A stretch of DNA of 64,000 nt from Sphingomicrobium sediminis (GTDB taxonomy: Bacteria > Pseudomonadota > Alphaproteobacteria > Sphingomonadales > Sphingomonadaceae): positions 1,736,001 to 1,800,000 of the forward strand of contig NZ_JAMSHT010000001.1 in the NCBI RefSeq assembly GCF_023805295.1, written 5' to 3'. Numbering within the stretch: the first letter of the stretch is position 1; the number at the start of each line of letters is the position of its first letter. The position numbers and the translations under genes are program-made. The notes under the pieces are model-generated. The model worked only from the letters and a program-made list of their open reading frames with translations. It did not search any database and had not been told where the DNA came from. Below are positions 1 through 10,601 of the stretch, piece by piece.

Positions 1-316
1 AACCCGCGATGAAGAGCGGCGGGATGCTCATGACGACGATGGCGATGGCCGGTTTCAGCCCGATGATCGGTGCGAGCAAGGCAACGAGGATGTCGACGCC
101 AAGATTGCCCGCCAGCTTCCAGCGATAATCGAAAAATTCGGCAAGCCCCGGCAGCGCGCCATCATCCTGCGCGACTGCATAGCGCGCCATATGGCCCGGC
201 AAGTCGACCATCGGCGGCAGCGAGGTGAACAGGAACGGGACGAGGCTCAGCGCCAGCAGGGCGACGAGATAGGCCCTGCTCTCCCACCAGCCGGGCTTGG
301 CATTGTCGATGCTCAC
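1..316 (-). CDS. Integral membrane protein, N-terminal part only (cut by window edge)
   Basis: The reading frame starts with GTG at 316 and runs off the left edge, giving about 105 residues. The start begins VSIDNAKPGWWESR and is followed by a hydrophobic segment (AYLVALLALSLVPFLF), a short loop with a PPMVDLPGHMARY stretch, and at least two more hydrophobic segments. The GTG overlaps the TGA stop of the preceding cyclopropane synthase gene as GTGA, so it is probably translated from the same mRNA. I do not recognise the family from this fragment. A polytopic inner-membrane protein is all that can be said. Confidence 0.6.
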   Translation of the reverse strand, partial: MSIDNAKPGWWESRAYLVALLALSLVPFLFTSLPPMVDLPGHMARYAVAQDDGALPGLAEFFDYRWKLAGNLGVDILVALLAPIIGLKPAIAIVVMSIPPLFIAG

Positions 317-1545
317 GCGCGTTCCGCGTCGCGCTGGCGATAGAGCTTTTCGGTCTCCGCCATATAATCCCGGGTGATGGGCAGCGCGCGGCGGTCCTTC
401 ACATATTGGACCTGGTAGTTGCAGGCGCCGCCATCCTCGAACATCACCACCCCGCCGGCGAGATAATAGAGCCAGAGCCGGTAGAAGCGCTCGTCATGCA
501 TCCGCACGATCTCGGCCTCGTTTGCTTCGGTATGGGCGAGCCAGTGGCGCAGCGTATGCGCATAATGGAGCCGCAGCGTTTCGACATCGCTGCTGATCAA
601 CCGCGCTTTCTCCGAGGCCTCGACCATCTGAGACAGGGACGGGATGTGATAGCCCGGAAAGATATATTTGTCGGTGAACGGGTCGGGGCCCGAAGCTTGG
701 CCAAACTTGCCGATCGTGTGGAGCAACATCACCCCGTCATCCTTCAGGAGGCGTCGGCAGGTGGTGTAGAATTCGTCATAATGCGCTTCGCCGACATGTT
801 CGAACATGCCGACCGAGACGATCCGATCATAGGTGCCGGTGAGCGAGCGATAGTCGGTGAGTTCGAAGCGCACATGCTCCGAAACGCCGGCTTTCTGCGC
901 AGCCTTGCGGGCATAGTCCAGTTGTTCGACCGACAAGGTGACACCGGTCACCTTCACGCCCGCGACGCGGTGCAAGTAGATCGCCATCCCGCCCCAGCCC
1001 GACCCGATGTCGAGCACATGATCGCCTTCGCGCAAATACAGCTTGGCCGCGATATGGGCGAGCTTGTCGGCCTGAATCTTCTCCAGGTCAGCCCCCTCGT
1101 CGGTGACATAGCCGCAGCTATATTGGCGCCGCTCGTCGAGGAAGAGCGCATAGAGATCGTTGCCGAGATCGTAGTGATGCGCGACATTCTTGCGGCTGGT
1201 CACCGGGTTGTTGCGGCGTAGCCAGCGTTGCGCTTTCTTCAACGCATTGGACCGCGCGATAAAGGTCGCGCCCAGCCCGCCATCCTCCCAGCGATTGGAT
1301 TTCTGGACGATTTCCAGCAAGTCGAGGATCGATCCGTCCTCGATGATCAGCCGCCCGTCCATGAAGGTCTCGCCAAGCGCAAGTCGCGGATTGCGCGCCA
1401 GTTCGCCAAGCACGCCATTGTCGACCAGTCGCACAGAGAGCGAACGCTCGCCCGTGCCCAGCGTCTCCTCCGACCCGTCGGGTTTCACCAACCGGATCGT
1501 CCCGCTGGTGAGGTGTTTGTCGGCAAGCTTCTTCAACAACGACAT
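313..1545 (-). CDS. cfa: Cyclopropane-fatty-acyl-phospholipid synthase
   Basis: This 410-residue protein has the length and motifs of the CFA synthase family, which transfers a methylene group from S-adenosylmethionine to cis double bonds of membrane phospholipids. The SAM-binding motif VLDIGSGWGG lies at residues 177-186. The family signature AHHYDLGNDLY is at about 122, and QYSCGY (Cys144) matches the conserved cysteine near the active site. The C-terminus carries the usual aromatic RFYRLWLYYLAGG segment. The ATG at 1545 gives the full family length. The gene is followed with a GTGA overlap by a membrane protein gene. In the family it contributes to membrane stress tolerance. Confidence 0.93.
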   Translation of the reverse strand: MSLLKKLADKHLTSGTIRLVKPDGSEETLGTGERSLSVRLVDNGVLGELARNPRLALGETFMDGRLIIEDGSILDLLEIVQKSNRWEDGGLGATFIARSNALKKAQRWLRRNNPVTSRKNVAHHYDLGNDLYALFLDERRQYSCGYVTDEGADLEKIQADKLAHIAAKLYLREGDHVLDIGSGWGGMAIYLHRVAGVKVTGVTLSVEQLDYARKAAQKAGVSEHVRFELTDYRSLTGTYDRIVSVGMFEHVGEAHYDEFYTTCRRLLKDDGVMLLHTIGKFGQASGPDPFTDKYIFPGYHIPSLSQMVEASEKARLISSDVETLRLHYAHTLRHWLAHTEANEAEIVRMHDERFYRLWLYYLAGGVVMFEDGGACNYQVQYVKDRRALPITRDYMAETEKLYRQRDAERA

Positions 1546-1643
1546 GTGCGCTTGTCCCCCGTGATGATCTCACCCTTCTGGCAAGCCCTTAGCAATGGCG
1601 CAACGACTTGCTTTATGTTAGCCAAACGTCGGGGGACAGACAT

Positions 1644-2894
1644 ATGGCAGACGAACTTCGTAGTGGCGTTGCACCCGTAACTTCGGCCGAGCGGATCGGC
1701 GAACTCGACGCGCTACGCGGCTTCGCGCTGCTCGGCGTGTTGCTGGCCAATCTTGGCTGGTGGACCTTCTCCGGCTTTACCTCCATTCCCGAACAACGCG
1801 ACCTGTGGATGTCCGATGACGCCAACAGGACCGCGATCCTGCTGCTGAACTGGCTGGTCAGCGACAAGGCCAACACCTTGTTCGGCGTGCTGTTCGGGAT
1901 TGGCTTCTGGGTGATGTACGAACGGCTGAAGGCCAAAGGCGGCGACTTCAATCGCATTTACCTGCGGCGGCTCGGCATCCTCTTCATCTTCGGCTGGGCC
2001 CACATGCTCTTCTTCTGGCCGTGGGACATTCTCCACATGTACGCGACCATGGGGTTTGCGCTGTTCGCGCTGCGCGGCCTGTCGATGCGCGCGATGATCG
2101 GTATCGGTCTGACGCTCGCCGTCTTCGCACGCCCGACCGTCGAACTCATCCGCAAATATACTGGCGTCGAGGAGAGTATCGGCGGGATCGTCTGGACGCC
2201 CGAGGCGCAGGCCGCCCGGCAGGAGGCTGTGCTCGGCAACGATTATGGCGCCTGGTTCAACGAATATTGGACGATGGCAACGCAGGATTACATCTTGAGC
2301 GGCGTGTTCATCGGCTGGTGGCTCTATGTGCTCGGCCGCTTCCTCGTCGGTGCCTGGATCGCGCGACAGGGCTGGCTGCAGCGCACGACCGAACTCCTGC
2401 CGCAGATCCGCAAGCTGTGCTTGATCGCCTTGCCCACCGGGCTGGCACTGGAAGCGCTCTATACCGCGATCGAATTCGAGTTTCTTGCTGCTCCGCTGCC
2501 GGTCGCCAAGGCGATCCATGCCACGGGCGTGCCGATCCTCGACCTCGGCTATGCCTGCGGCATCATCCTACTATTCAATTCGAAGAGTTGGTCATTCCTT
2601 GCCAAGCTGTTCGCGCCGGTGGGGCGGATGGCGCTCACCAATTACGTGACGCAGAGCTTCCTCTATTTCTTCCTCATCACCGGGGTCGGGCCGGGGCTCG
2701 CGCAGGCTGGCAAGCTCGCACCGTCCGAGACGCTTCCGATCTGCTTCGCCTTCTTCGCGGCGCAGGTCGTCTTCAGCCATTTCTGGCTCAAGGCCTATCG
2801 CTATGGCCCGCTGGAATGGATGTGGCGCGCGCTCACCTATGGCGAGGTACCCGCGATGCGGCGGAAGAAAGAGAAGGCGGCTCAGCCCGCCTGA
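1644..2894 (+). CDS. DUF418 domain-containing polytopic membrane protein
   Basis: The start at ATG 1644 is preceded by a GGGGGA ribosome site, which favours it over an in-frame ATG 36 bases upstream. The 416-residue product opens with the family signature [22 protein letters not shown], shared by DUF418 and related acyltransferase-3-like membrane proteins. About eight to ten hydrophobic segments follow, and the C-terminal DUF418 part ends in the typical [21 protein letters not shown] run. The substrate of this family is unknown. It is divergent from cfa, and its last 13 bases overlap the end of rlmN on the opposite strand. Confidence 0.85.
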   Translation: MADELRSGVAPVTSAERIGELDALRGFALLGVLLANLGWWTFSGFTSIPEQRDLWMSDDANRTAILLLNWLVSDKANTLFGVLFGIGFWVMYERLKAKGGDFNRIYLRRLGILFIFGWAHMLFFWPWDILHMYATMGFALFALRGLSMRAMIGIGLTLAVFARPTVELIRKYTGVEESIGGIVWTPEAQAARQEAVLGNDYGAWFNEYWTMATQDYILSGVFIGWWLYVLGRFLVGAWIARQGWLQRTTELLPQIRKLCLIALPTGLALEALYTAIEFEFLAAPLPVAKAIHATGVPILDLGYACGIILLFNSKSWSFLAKLFAPVGRMALTNYVTQSFLYFFLITGVGPGLAQAGKLAPSETLPICFAFFAAQVVFSHFWLKAYRYGPLEWMWRALTYGEVPAMRRKKEKAAQPA

Positions 2895-4081
2895 TTCTCG
2901 GCCGCTTCACGGTCGCGCTGGGCGCGTGACTTCTTCTCCGCGGCCGTCTTCAGCTGCCCGCAGGCCGCGTCGATGTCGCGGCCGCGCGGGGTGCGCACGG
3001 GCGCGGAAATGCCGGCTTCGAAGACGATATCGCTGAACGCCTTGATCCGCTCGGGCGTCGAACATTCATATTCGGCGCCTTCCCACGGGTTGAAAGGGAT
3101 GAGGTTCACCTTGGCGGGCAGGTCGAATTTCTTGAGCAGGCGAACCAGCTCGCGCGCATCCTCGTCGCTGTCATTCTTGTCCTTGAGCATGACATATTCG
3201 AACGTGATGCGACGCGCATTGTTGGCGCCCGGATAGTCGGCACAGGCCTGCAGCAATTCCTCGATGCCGTATTTCTTGTTCAAGGGCACGATCTCGTCGC
3301 GCACTTCCTTGGTCACTGCATGGAGCGAGACGGCGAGATTCACGCCGATCTCGTCGCCGCATTTCTCCATCATCGGCACGACGCCCGAGGTCGACAAAGT
3401 GATGCGGCGCTTCGACAGGCCCAGCCCGTCGCCATCCATGACGATGGTCAGCGCCTGTTTGACATTGTCGAAATTGTAGAGCGGCTCGCCCATGCCCATC
3501 ATCACGATGTTGGTGAGCATGCGGCCTTCCGGGCGGCTCGGCCATTCGCCGAGCGCATCGCGCGCCAGCATGACCTGCCCGACAATCTCGTAAGGCTCGA
3601 GGTTGCGCACCAGCCGCATCGTGCCGGTGTGACAGAAACGGCAATTGAGCGTGCAGCCGACCTGGCTCGACACGCAGAGAGTCCCGCGATCGGCATCGGG
3701 GATGAAGACCATCTCGAAATCATGGCCGTCATGCGTGCGCAGCAGCCATTTGCGCGTGCCGTCGGTCGACACCTGCGCCTCGACCACTTCGGGGCGACGG
3801 ATGGTGAAGCGCTCCATCAGCCAGGGCTTCTGCGCCTTGGCGATGTCGGTCATTTCTTCGAACGAGGTCGCGCCGCGATTGTAAATCCAGTGCCAGATCT
3901 GCTTGCCGCGCAGCTTGGCCTGCTTCTCCGCCATGCCGGCCTCGAGCAGGGCTGCGCGCAGCTCGTCCTTGTTTAGGCCGACAAGGTTGCGCTTGCCGTC
4001 CACGTCGGGCGCGGGGGCACGGCCCGTGGGCACGGGATCGATATTGCCGGCAATCGGCATCAGGGGGGTGTCAGCGCTCAT
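2882..4081 (-). CDS. rlmN: Dual-specificity 23S rRNA/tRNA adenine C2-methyltransferase
   Basis: This is a 399-residue radical-SAM enzyme that methylates C2 of A2503 in 23S rRNA and A37 in some tRNAs. The 4Fe-4S/SAM cysteines are C143, C147 and C150 in [13 protein letters not shown]. The second conserved cysteine that forms the methylene-transfer intermediate is C374 in DIDAACGQL. The [10 protein letters not shown] and STSGVVP segments are also family signatures. The C-terminus has a charged tail. It follows the Tad locus on the same strand but is separated by 42 bases, and it is probably a separate housekeeping gene. Confidence 0.96.
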   Translation of the reverse strand: MSADTPLMPIAGNIDPVPTGRAPAPDVDGKRNLVGLNKDELRAALLEAGMAEKQAKLRGKQIWHWIYNRGATSFEEMTDIAKAQKPWLMERFTIRRPEVVEAQVSTDGTRKWLLRTHDGHDFEMVFIPDADRGTLCVSSQVGCTLNCRFCHTGTMRLVRNLEPYEIVGQVMLARDALGEWPSRPEGRMLTNIVMMGMGEPLYNFDNVKQALTIVMDGDGLGLSKRRITLSTSGVVPMMEKCGDEIGVNLAVSLHAVTKEVRDEIVPLNKKYGIEELLQACADYPGANNARRITFEYVMLKDKNDSDEDARELVRLLKKFDLPAKVNLIPFNPWEGAEYECSTPERIKAFSDIVFEAGISAPVRTPRGRDIDAACGQLKTAAEKKSRAQRDREAAENQAG

Positions 4082-4123
4082 GATTGGGCGCCATCTAGTT
4101 GTTGAGACAAGATTTTTCCAGCC

Positions 4124-4591
4124 CTAATCGGCACAGCCGGCCGCTGCGGCGTCGATCGCGGCGGGCACACCACCCAGCGGATAATAGTCTGTGAAGCGCG
4201 TGCCGGTGCGGTCGCGCGCGGTCACCCGCATCTTGGTCGCGCTGCGCAGCGCCTCCATGATGTCGATCGCTTGGGCATCGCCCGAATAGGCATTGCGCCC
4301 CGTCCCCTCGAGCACGAAGGGCACATCGTCGATGACCAGCATCACCCGCGCCTGCGTCGGCAGGAGGCGACGCATGTTGATGTGGACATAGGGGTTTTCG
4401 CCCGCCTCGAAGATGAAGCGCATCATCGGCTGGCGTTCCTGCTGGCTGTCCGGCAGCACGCGCCAGGCCCGGCCTCGCGCCTCGCAGCGCCCGTCATTGG
4501 TGCGAAACGCCGCCCAGCGTTGATCCCCGCCCAGATAGGTCGGCGCGTCCTGGACCAGCAGCGCGAGCGCGAAGGCTAGATGCGATACCAT
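4124..4591 (-). CDS. Small secreted protein at the 3' end of the Tad locus, function unknown
   Basis: A 155-residue protein with a short hydrophobic N-terminus (MVSHLAFALALLVQ) that looks like a signal peptide. It has two cysteines, near residues 36 and 153, which could form a disulfide after export. The C-terminal part, with TRFTDYYPLGGVPAAIDAA, resembles the end of IalB-like domains, but this is a weak impression. Its start overlaps the end of cpaA by 16 bases, so it is translated as part of the pilus operon. I do not recognise a named family. A periplasmic accessory of the pilus is an inference from position only. Confidence 0.65.
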   Translation of the reverse strand: MVSHLAFALALLVQDAPTYLGGDQRWAAFRTNDGRCEARGRAWRVLPDSQQERQPMMRFIFEAGENPYVHINMRRLLPTQARVMLVIDDVPFVLEGTGRNAYSGDAQAIDIMEALRSATKMRVTARDRTGTRFTDYYPLGGVPAAIDAAAAGCAD

Positions 4592-5040
4592 AGCCCCGTC
4601 CCGACCGCGCCGATGGCGATCGCCACCCCATAGGGAATGAGGCGGCTTTTCTTGGATTTACCGCGGAAGGCCATGCGGACCATCAGCATGACGATCGTCA
4701 CCAGGCCGCCGACCAGGAAGGTCACAACGACCATGCGCAGCCCCGACATCAGCCCGAACCAGAGCGCGACGGCGGCGAGCAGTTTGACATCTCCCCCGCC
4801 GACCCAGCCACGCCCGAAGCTGAAGGTGCCGAGGACGAGGACGGCGACGAACAGCGCCGCATTCTGCCACAGCTCGGCCGAAAAGCCTTCGAGCACCACC
4901 GCGACGATCGCGCCGATGATCAGCGCCAGCGGCAAGAGGTTGGAAATCTTGCGCGCCATCAGGTCCTGCGCGGCGGCGATGAAGAGGATCACCGCATAGG
5001 CGATGAAAAGCCAGTCGGGTGCCGTCTCGATCAGCGTCAT
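4576..5040 (-). CDS. cpaA: Prepilin peptidase of the Tad pilus (A24 family)
   Basis: This 154-residue polytopic protein matches the short CpaA/TadV form of type IV prepilin peptidases, which lack the methylase domain. The two catalytic aspartates are in the AAAQDLMARKISN segment near the N-terminus and in GRGWVGGGDVKLLAA, the latter containing the family GxGD motif (GGGDVK). Four to five hydrophobic segments are visible. The enzyme cleaves the Flp pilin and the TadE-like pseudopilins after glycine at the membrane. The start ATG overlaps the stop of the upstream TPR gene as TAATG. Placing the peptidase near the end of the operon differs from Caulobacter, where it is next to the pilin. Confidence 0.9.
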   Translation of the reverse strand: MTLIETAPDWLFIAYAVILFIAAAQDLMARKISNLLPLALIIGAIVAVVLEGFSAELWQNAALFVAVLVLGTFSFGRGWVGGGDVKLLAAVALWFGLMSGLRMVVVTFLVGGLVTIVMLMVRMAFRGKSKKSRLIPYGVAIAIGAVGTGLWYRI

Positions 5041-5849
5041 TATTGCCCCTGTATCCGTTGGAGATTGGCTGCGGCGCGTTCGTAATAATCGCTACGGGCT
5101 TCGATGGCGCGGGTAAAGGCTGCGAGCGCACGCTGCCGTTCGCCGCGCAGCGCCGCGACGACTCCGGCATCGTTAAGCCGCGCCGCATAAGCCTCGCGCG
5201 TTTCGCCATCGCCGCGCACCGGCAGGTTGCCGGCCAGCGCCATCTCGACCAGTTGGAGGTTGGCCGCGATCCGCGCATGATTGGGGTCGAGACGGTTGGC
5301 AGCGCGCAGGAAAGCGAGCGCTTCGGCCCAATCCCCCTGCAGCATCCGCGAAAAACCGGCATTGTTAAGCAATCGCGCGTCCGAAGGCTCGATCGCCAGC
5401 GCGCGCGTATAAGCTGCATTGGCGATGGCGAAGCGGCCGCGCCGGTCCGCTGCCACGCCGCGCAAATTCCACACTCGCCAGTCGGCCGCGACCTCGCCAT
5501 CCATCAGCGCCTCGTCGAGCAATCGCGCCGCCTCGTCATTCTGGCCCAGCATCACTGCGGCCCGGCCCGCGCGCGCCTTGACCATGGGATCGTCCAGGCC
5601 GCCCGCCATCAGCGTGCGGTACATAGCCAGCGCGCGCCCGGCATTGCCCTCGGCCAGTTCGATATCGGCAGTCAGGCGGTCGCGCTCGGCAGGTGCCAAT
5701 CCAAAACGGACGGCCTCGGTCAGCATCAAACGCGCCTGCTGGGTGCGCCCCTGCGACAAGGCATGGTCGGCTTCGGCGAGCCAGCGCTGCGGGTCTTCGG
5801 CAGGTTGGGCGACAGCGATCAACGCCGCCATCGCAAGTGACAGGTTCAT
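5040..5849 (-). CDS. Exported TPR protein of the Tad locus
   Basis: A 269-residue protein with a signal-like N-terminus (MNLSLAMAALIAVAQ) and at least five tetratricopeptide-like helical hairpins. The repeats can be seen as recurring A-x-x-x-G and NNAGF/NLRGVAADRRGRFAIANAAY patterns between residues 20 and 260. It ends in YERAAANLQRIQGQ. It lies 3 bases downstream of the other TPR gene of this locus, and its stop overlaps the start of cpaA. Tad loci usually have one TPR protein, TadD. Here there are two in a row, and this one lacks a lipobox. A periplasmic scaffold for pilus assembly is the likely role by family and context. Confidence 0.8.
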   Translation of the reverse strand: MNLSLAMAALIAVAQPAEDPQRWLAEADHALSQGRTQQARLMLTEAVRFGLAPAERDRLTADIELAEGNAGRALAMYRTLMAGGLDDPMVKARAGRAAVMLGQNDEAARLLDEALMDGEVAADWRVWNLRGVAADRRGRFAIANAAYTRALAIEPSDARLLNNAGFSRMLQGDWAEALAFLRAANRLDPNHARIAANLQLVEMALAGNLPVRGDGETREAYAARLNDAGVVAALRGERQRALAAFTRAIEARSDYYERAAANLQRIQGQ

Positions 5850-5852
5850 GCC

Positions 5853-7175
5853 CTAGCAGCCACCCACTGCACGGCCGCGCATGTCGCCGCCCAGATGGAC
5901 GGTGAGCCGCGCAACGGGGCCGCGCTGGACGATGGCGCGCACGCCCAGGCGCGCTGCCATCAGCCCGGCCGCGGCTTCCTCGCCTGCGGGATAGAGGATG
6001 ACGGTGAGGCTGCGATGCTCGGTGGCATCGTGCAGGTCGAGATCGTCGATGCCGCACTGGAGCGCCATGTCATGGGCACGCTCGGTGAGGCTCATCGCCG
6101 CGGCGATGGGTGCGGGCGCGGTGACGTTCGACGGCGCCACGCTCGATTCCATCGCCATCAGGAGCTGGACCGGCGGACGCGGGACGCGCGGCGCGACGAG
6201 GCGGACCGGCGGCGCGGAAATCGTGCTGGCCGGGACGTCGCTCGGCACCTCGACGCTGACCCTGGCCGCCATCGGCAGCGGGGCAAGCATCTCGATCTGG
6301 CTTTCGCGTTCACGGCCCGAAAGGTCGATCGGCGCCGCAGTGTTGGCGAGCGTGATGACCGGCGGGCGGTAATCTGGGCGCGGTACCGGCGGTGCGCGGA
6401 AGGCCTCGGCCACGGCTGCGTCGCGTTGCGGCGCGGCTTGGGCCATGACGGGTGCCGGCGTCACGCGCAGCATGACTTCGCCGGCGTTGAGCCGCTCGAG
6501 CCGGGTCGGCGCGTTGGAATTGTTCTCCATGCGCAGCGCCGCAAAGGCCGGCGCATCTTCATCGCGCGGCACCGGCGGCGGCGCGTATGGGCGCGGCGCC
6601 AGCGGCGTCGGGGCAGCCAGCTTTGCAGTGACGGTCTGGCCCCGGGCAATCTCGCCCGTCGGGATTTCCAGCGCCGTCTTGGCAACGGGGGTGGGGTTAT
6701 AGGGTGCGGGCGGTGCGGTTGCGGCAGCAACGGCAACCTCGAGCTCCTCGCTCGCGATCATGCCGGCTTCGCGCGCGTCGGCCTCGGCATAGAGACTGCG
6801 CGCCGCGTCCATCTTGCCCTGGCGCTGCTTCGATGCAGCGAAGGCGCGATAAAGGTCGGCTTCCTGCGGCGCGAGCGCCAGCGCATTCTCGTAATGATTG
6901 CCCGACAGGTCGAAGCGACCCATGCGGTCATAGGCAGCGGCAAGCCCGCGATGCGCGGCGACGCTGTCCGGCTGGCTGCGCAGCGCCTTGCGATAGCTTT
7001 CGATGGCAAGGCCGACATTGCCGAGGCGCAAATGCCCTTCGGCTTCGGCAAGGCGGTCGGAAACCGCGAGATCGGCGCTCGAGACGCCGCGATCTATGGC
7101 GCGGACTTCGACGCCGGGCGAAGCACAGGCCGCGGTCATCGCCAACGGCAGGATCAGCATTGCCTGTTTCATCAT
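5853..7175 (-). CDS. tadD: TadD-like TPR lipoprotein with long Pro/Ala-rich C-terminal region
   Basis: The ATG at 7175 follows a GAGGGG ribosome site and gives 440 residues. The N-terminus has a signal peptide and a lipobox ending in TAAC, so the protein is probably a lipoprotein. Three to four TPR units follow (GNVGLAIESYRKALR, AAHRGLAAAYDRMGRFDLSG). The middle third is rich in Pro, Ala and Val and is probably disordered. The last 80 residues form a separate small domain with two cysteines (LQCGIDDLD and the terminal GGC) and a VILYPAGEEAA stretch that recalls the LytR C-terminal fold, though this is uncertain. TadD is needed for pilin stability or assembly in other Tad systems. The usual TadD is much shorter, so the C-terminal extension is notable. 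Confidence 0.78.
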   Translation of the reverse strand: MMKQAMLILPLAMTAACASPGVEVRAIDRGVSSADLAVSDRLAEAEGHLRLGNVGLAIESYRKALRSQPDSVAAHRGLAAAYDRMGRFDLSGNHYENALALAPQEADLYRAFAASKQRQGKMDAARSLYAEADAREAGMIASEELEVAVAAATAPPAPYNPTPVAKTALEIPTGEIARGQTVTAKLAAPTPLAPRPYAPPPVPRDEDAPAFAALRMENNSNAPTRLERLNAGEVMLRVTPAPVMAQAAPQRDAAVAEAFRAPPVPRPDYRPPVITLANTAAPIDLSGRERESQIEMLAPLPMAARVSVEVPSDVPASTISAPPVRLVAPRVPRPPVQLLMAMESSVAPSNVTAPAPIAAAMSLTERAHDMALQCGIDDLDLHDATEHRSLTVILYPAGEEAAAGLMAARLGVRAIVQRGPVARLTVHLGGDMRGRAVGGC

Positions 7176-7190
7176 GTCCCCCCTCAAATC

Positions 7191-8165
7191 CTAGCCGAGC
7201 GCCGGAATAACGGTGCGGATGGCGCGGATGACGGCGGGCACCATGAGCACCCCGACCATCACCGGCAGCATACACCCGACCAGCGGCATCGACAAAAGCA
7301 CCGGCAGGCGGTGCGCGCGTTCTTCCGCACGCATCCGCCGTTTTTCGCGCATTTCCGCGGCGTAGACGCGCAGTGTCGCGGCGACCGAGCTGCCCAGCTT
7401 CTGGCTCTGGATTAGCAGGGTCGAGAAGGCGCGGATCTCGTCGACACCGGCGCGGTCGGCGAGTCGGCGCAGCGCATCTTCGCGGCTGCGCCCGGCCCGC
7501 ATTTCCAGCACCACCGAGGCGAACTGGTGGGCGAGCAGCGGGTGAGAATGCATCATTTCCATGCCGACACGGTCGAAGGCGGTCTCGAGCCCGAGGCCGG
7601 CCTCGACGCAGACCAGCATGAGGTCCAGCGCATCCGGAAAACCGTTGACCATCTCTTCTTGGCGTCGGTCGACCTTCACCTGCAAAAGCAGGCCCGGAAT
7701 GACGTAGCCAAACAGCGCCGAAATCACGACGACGAAATAGAGTCCGACAAGCCCCATCTCGCTGCCAGTGATGAACACCCACAGGACGAGGAAAAGCGGC
7801 AAGCCGAAGGTCGCGAGGATACGGATAAGGTTGAAGATGCGCGGGGCAGACGGGCTGTCATAGCCGGCCGCAACCATCTTGCGACGCAGCCCTTCGTTCT
7901 TCGTGTCGACGAGGTTGATGCCGGCTTTCTCGAGCCTGTTGACGGCATCGACCCACGCGCCACGATTTTCCTCGCCGCGAAGACGGGTAGAACGCGGCGT
8001 GCCCACGCCGACGCTGCCGCCGGTTTCTTCAGCCAGGCGCGAGCGCACCTCGCGCCGTTCGCCAAGCCGCGAGGCAATGAGGATCGTGACGATCACGACC
8101 GCGATAAAGACGAGTGCGAGGACGGCGATCCGCGCGGCATTGCTGTCGACGAGTGAGTCCAACAT
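7191..8165 (-). CDS. tadC: Tad inner-membrane platform protein TadC
   Basis: This 324-residue protein is of the type II secretion F family (GspF/TadC). It has an N-terminal transmembrane segment (ARIAVLALVFIAVVIVTILIA), a soluble linker with NRLEKAGINLVD, two central membrane segments and a cytoplasmic helical T2SSF domain (DALDLMLVCVEAGLGLETAF ... SLAATLRVYAAEMREKRR-like helices). It closes with a C-terminal pair of membrane helices. With TadB it forms the inner-membrane platform on which the CpaF ATPase acts. Four bases separate it from tadB, indicating one operon. Confidence 0.92.
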   Translation of the reverse strand: MLDSLVDSNAARIAVLALVFIAVVIVTILIASRLGERREVRSRLAEETGGSVGVGTPRSTRLRGEENRGAWVDAVNRLEKAGINLVDTKNEGLRRKMVAAGYDSPSAPRIFNLIRILATFGLPLFLVLWVFITGSEMGLVGLYFVVVISALFGYVIPGLLLQVKVDRRQEEMVNGFPDALDLMLVCVEAGLGLETAFDRVGMEMMHSHPLLAHQFASVVLEMRAGRSREDALRRLADRAGVDEIRAFSTLLIQSQKLGSSVAATLRVYAAEMREKRRMRAEERAHRLPVLLSMPLVGCMLPVMVGVLMVPAVIRAIRTVIPALG

Positions 8166-8169
8166 CCCC

Positions 8170-9167
8170 CTACACCTTCAGATCGATAAGCTTGCGGATC
8201 CACATGATCCCGATGACCCACATGAGCACGAGCACCCCGAAGCTCGGCACGAAGGCGGCATCGTCGGCGACTTCCAGGAAGAAGGCCGGGTTGCCGATGA
8301 ACACGATGGTGAGCGCAAGGAGCGGCAGCAGCGACAGCATCACCGCGGTCATGCGCCCTTCCGAGGACAGCGCCCGCACCTTCATGAAGAGCGCGTGGCG
8401 GTCGCGGATCACCTTGGAGAGATTGTCGAGGATCTCGGCGAGGTTGCCGCCGGTTTCGTTCTGTACCGAGAGGCTGACCACGAACATGCGGATATCGTCG
8501 ACATCCCAGCGTTCGGCCATCTCCTCGAGCGCATCGCGAAGGTCCGCGCCATAGGTGACCTCATCGACAACGAGGCCGAATTCGGAGCCGATCGGGTCGG
8601 GCATTTCGACCGTCAGCAGTTCGAGCGCCGCCGACACCGGATGACCGGCGCGCAGGCCGCGCACGAAGATGTCGAGCGCGACTGGAAACTGCGTCTCCAG
8701 CTTCTTGCGGCGACTTTCCGCGCGCATGTTGATGATCGCCGTCGGCAACAGCACGCCGAACACCGCGCCCAGCACCGCGAACAGGAAGATGCGCCCCGTC
8801 GTCAGGATGCCGCCCATCAACAGGTTGATGAGCAGGAAGATGACGAACAGAACCAGCGGCAGCGAGACCAAAGTCACGATGAGCTGGCCATTGCTCTGCG
8901 TCACGCCCGCCTGGACCAGACGGCGGTGAAGATTTTCGCCCCATTTGCCGAGGAAGCCCGGCAGGAAGGTCTTGCCGTCGAAATCCCCGCGCCGCAGCCG
9001 CAACATCGTTTCCTCGCGGCCCACGCCGCTCTCGATCATGCCGAGGCGGCGGTTGATGGCATCACCCTGGCGGCGCGAGTTGATCACGGCATTGGCGATG
9101 ACGCCGGCAATGATCATCACCGCGGCGGTGATGGTGATGAGGATGAGGAGGCGGGGAAGGATATCCA

Positions 9168-9168
<1 letters not shown>
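8170..9168 (-). CDS. tadB: Tad inner-membrane platform protein TadB
   Basis: The 332-residue protein is the second GspF-type platform subunit. It starts with a membrane anchor (LLILITITAAVMIIAGVIANAVI) and has central hydrophobic helices around residues 100-150. The T2SSF domain contains FPVALDIFVRGLRAGHPV and GNLAEILDNLSKVIRDR, which match the TadB consensus. The C-terminus has the last membrane helices. Its start codon shares one base with the stop of cpaF (TGATG). It works with TadC and the ATPase in assembling and retracting Flp pili. Confidence 0.93.
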
Positions 9169-10597
<1,429 letters not shown>

Positions 10598-10601
<4 letters not shown>

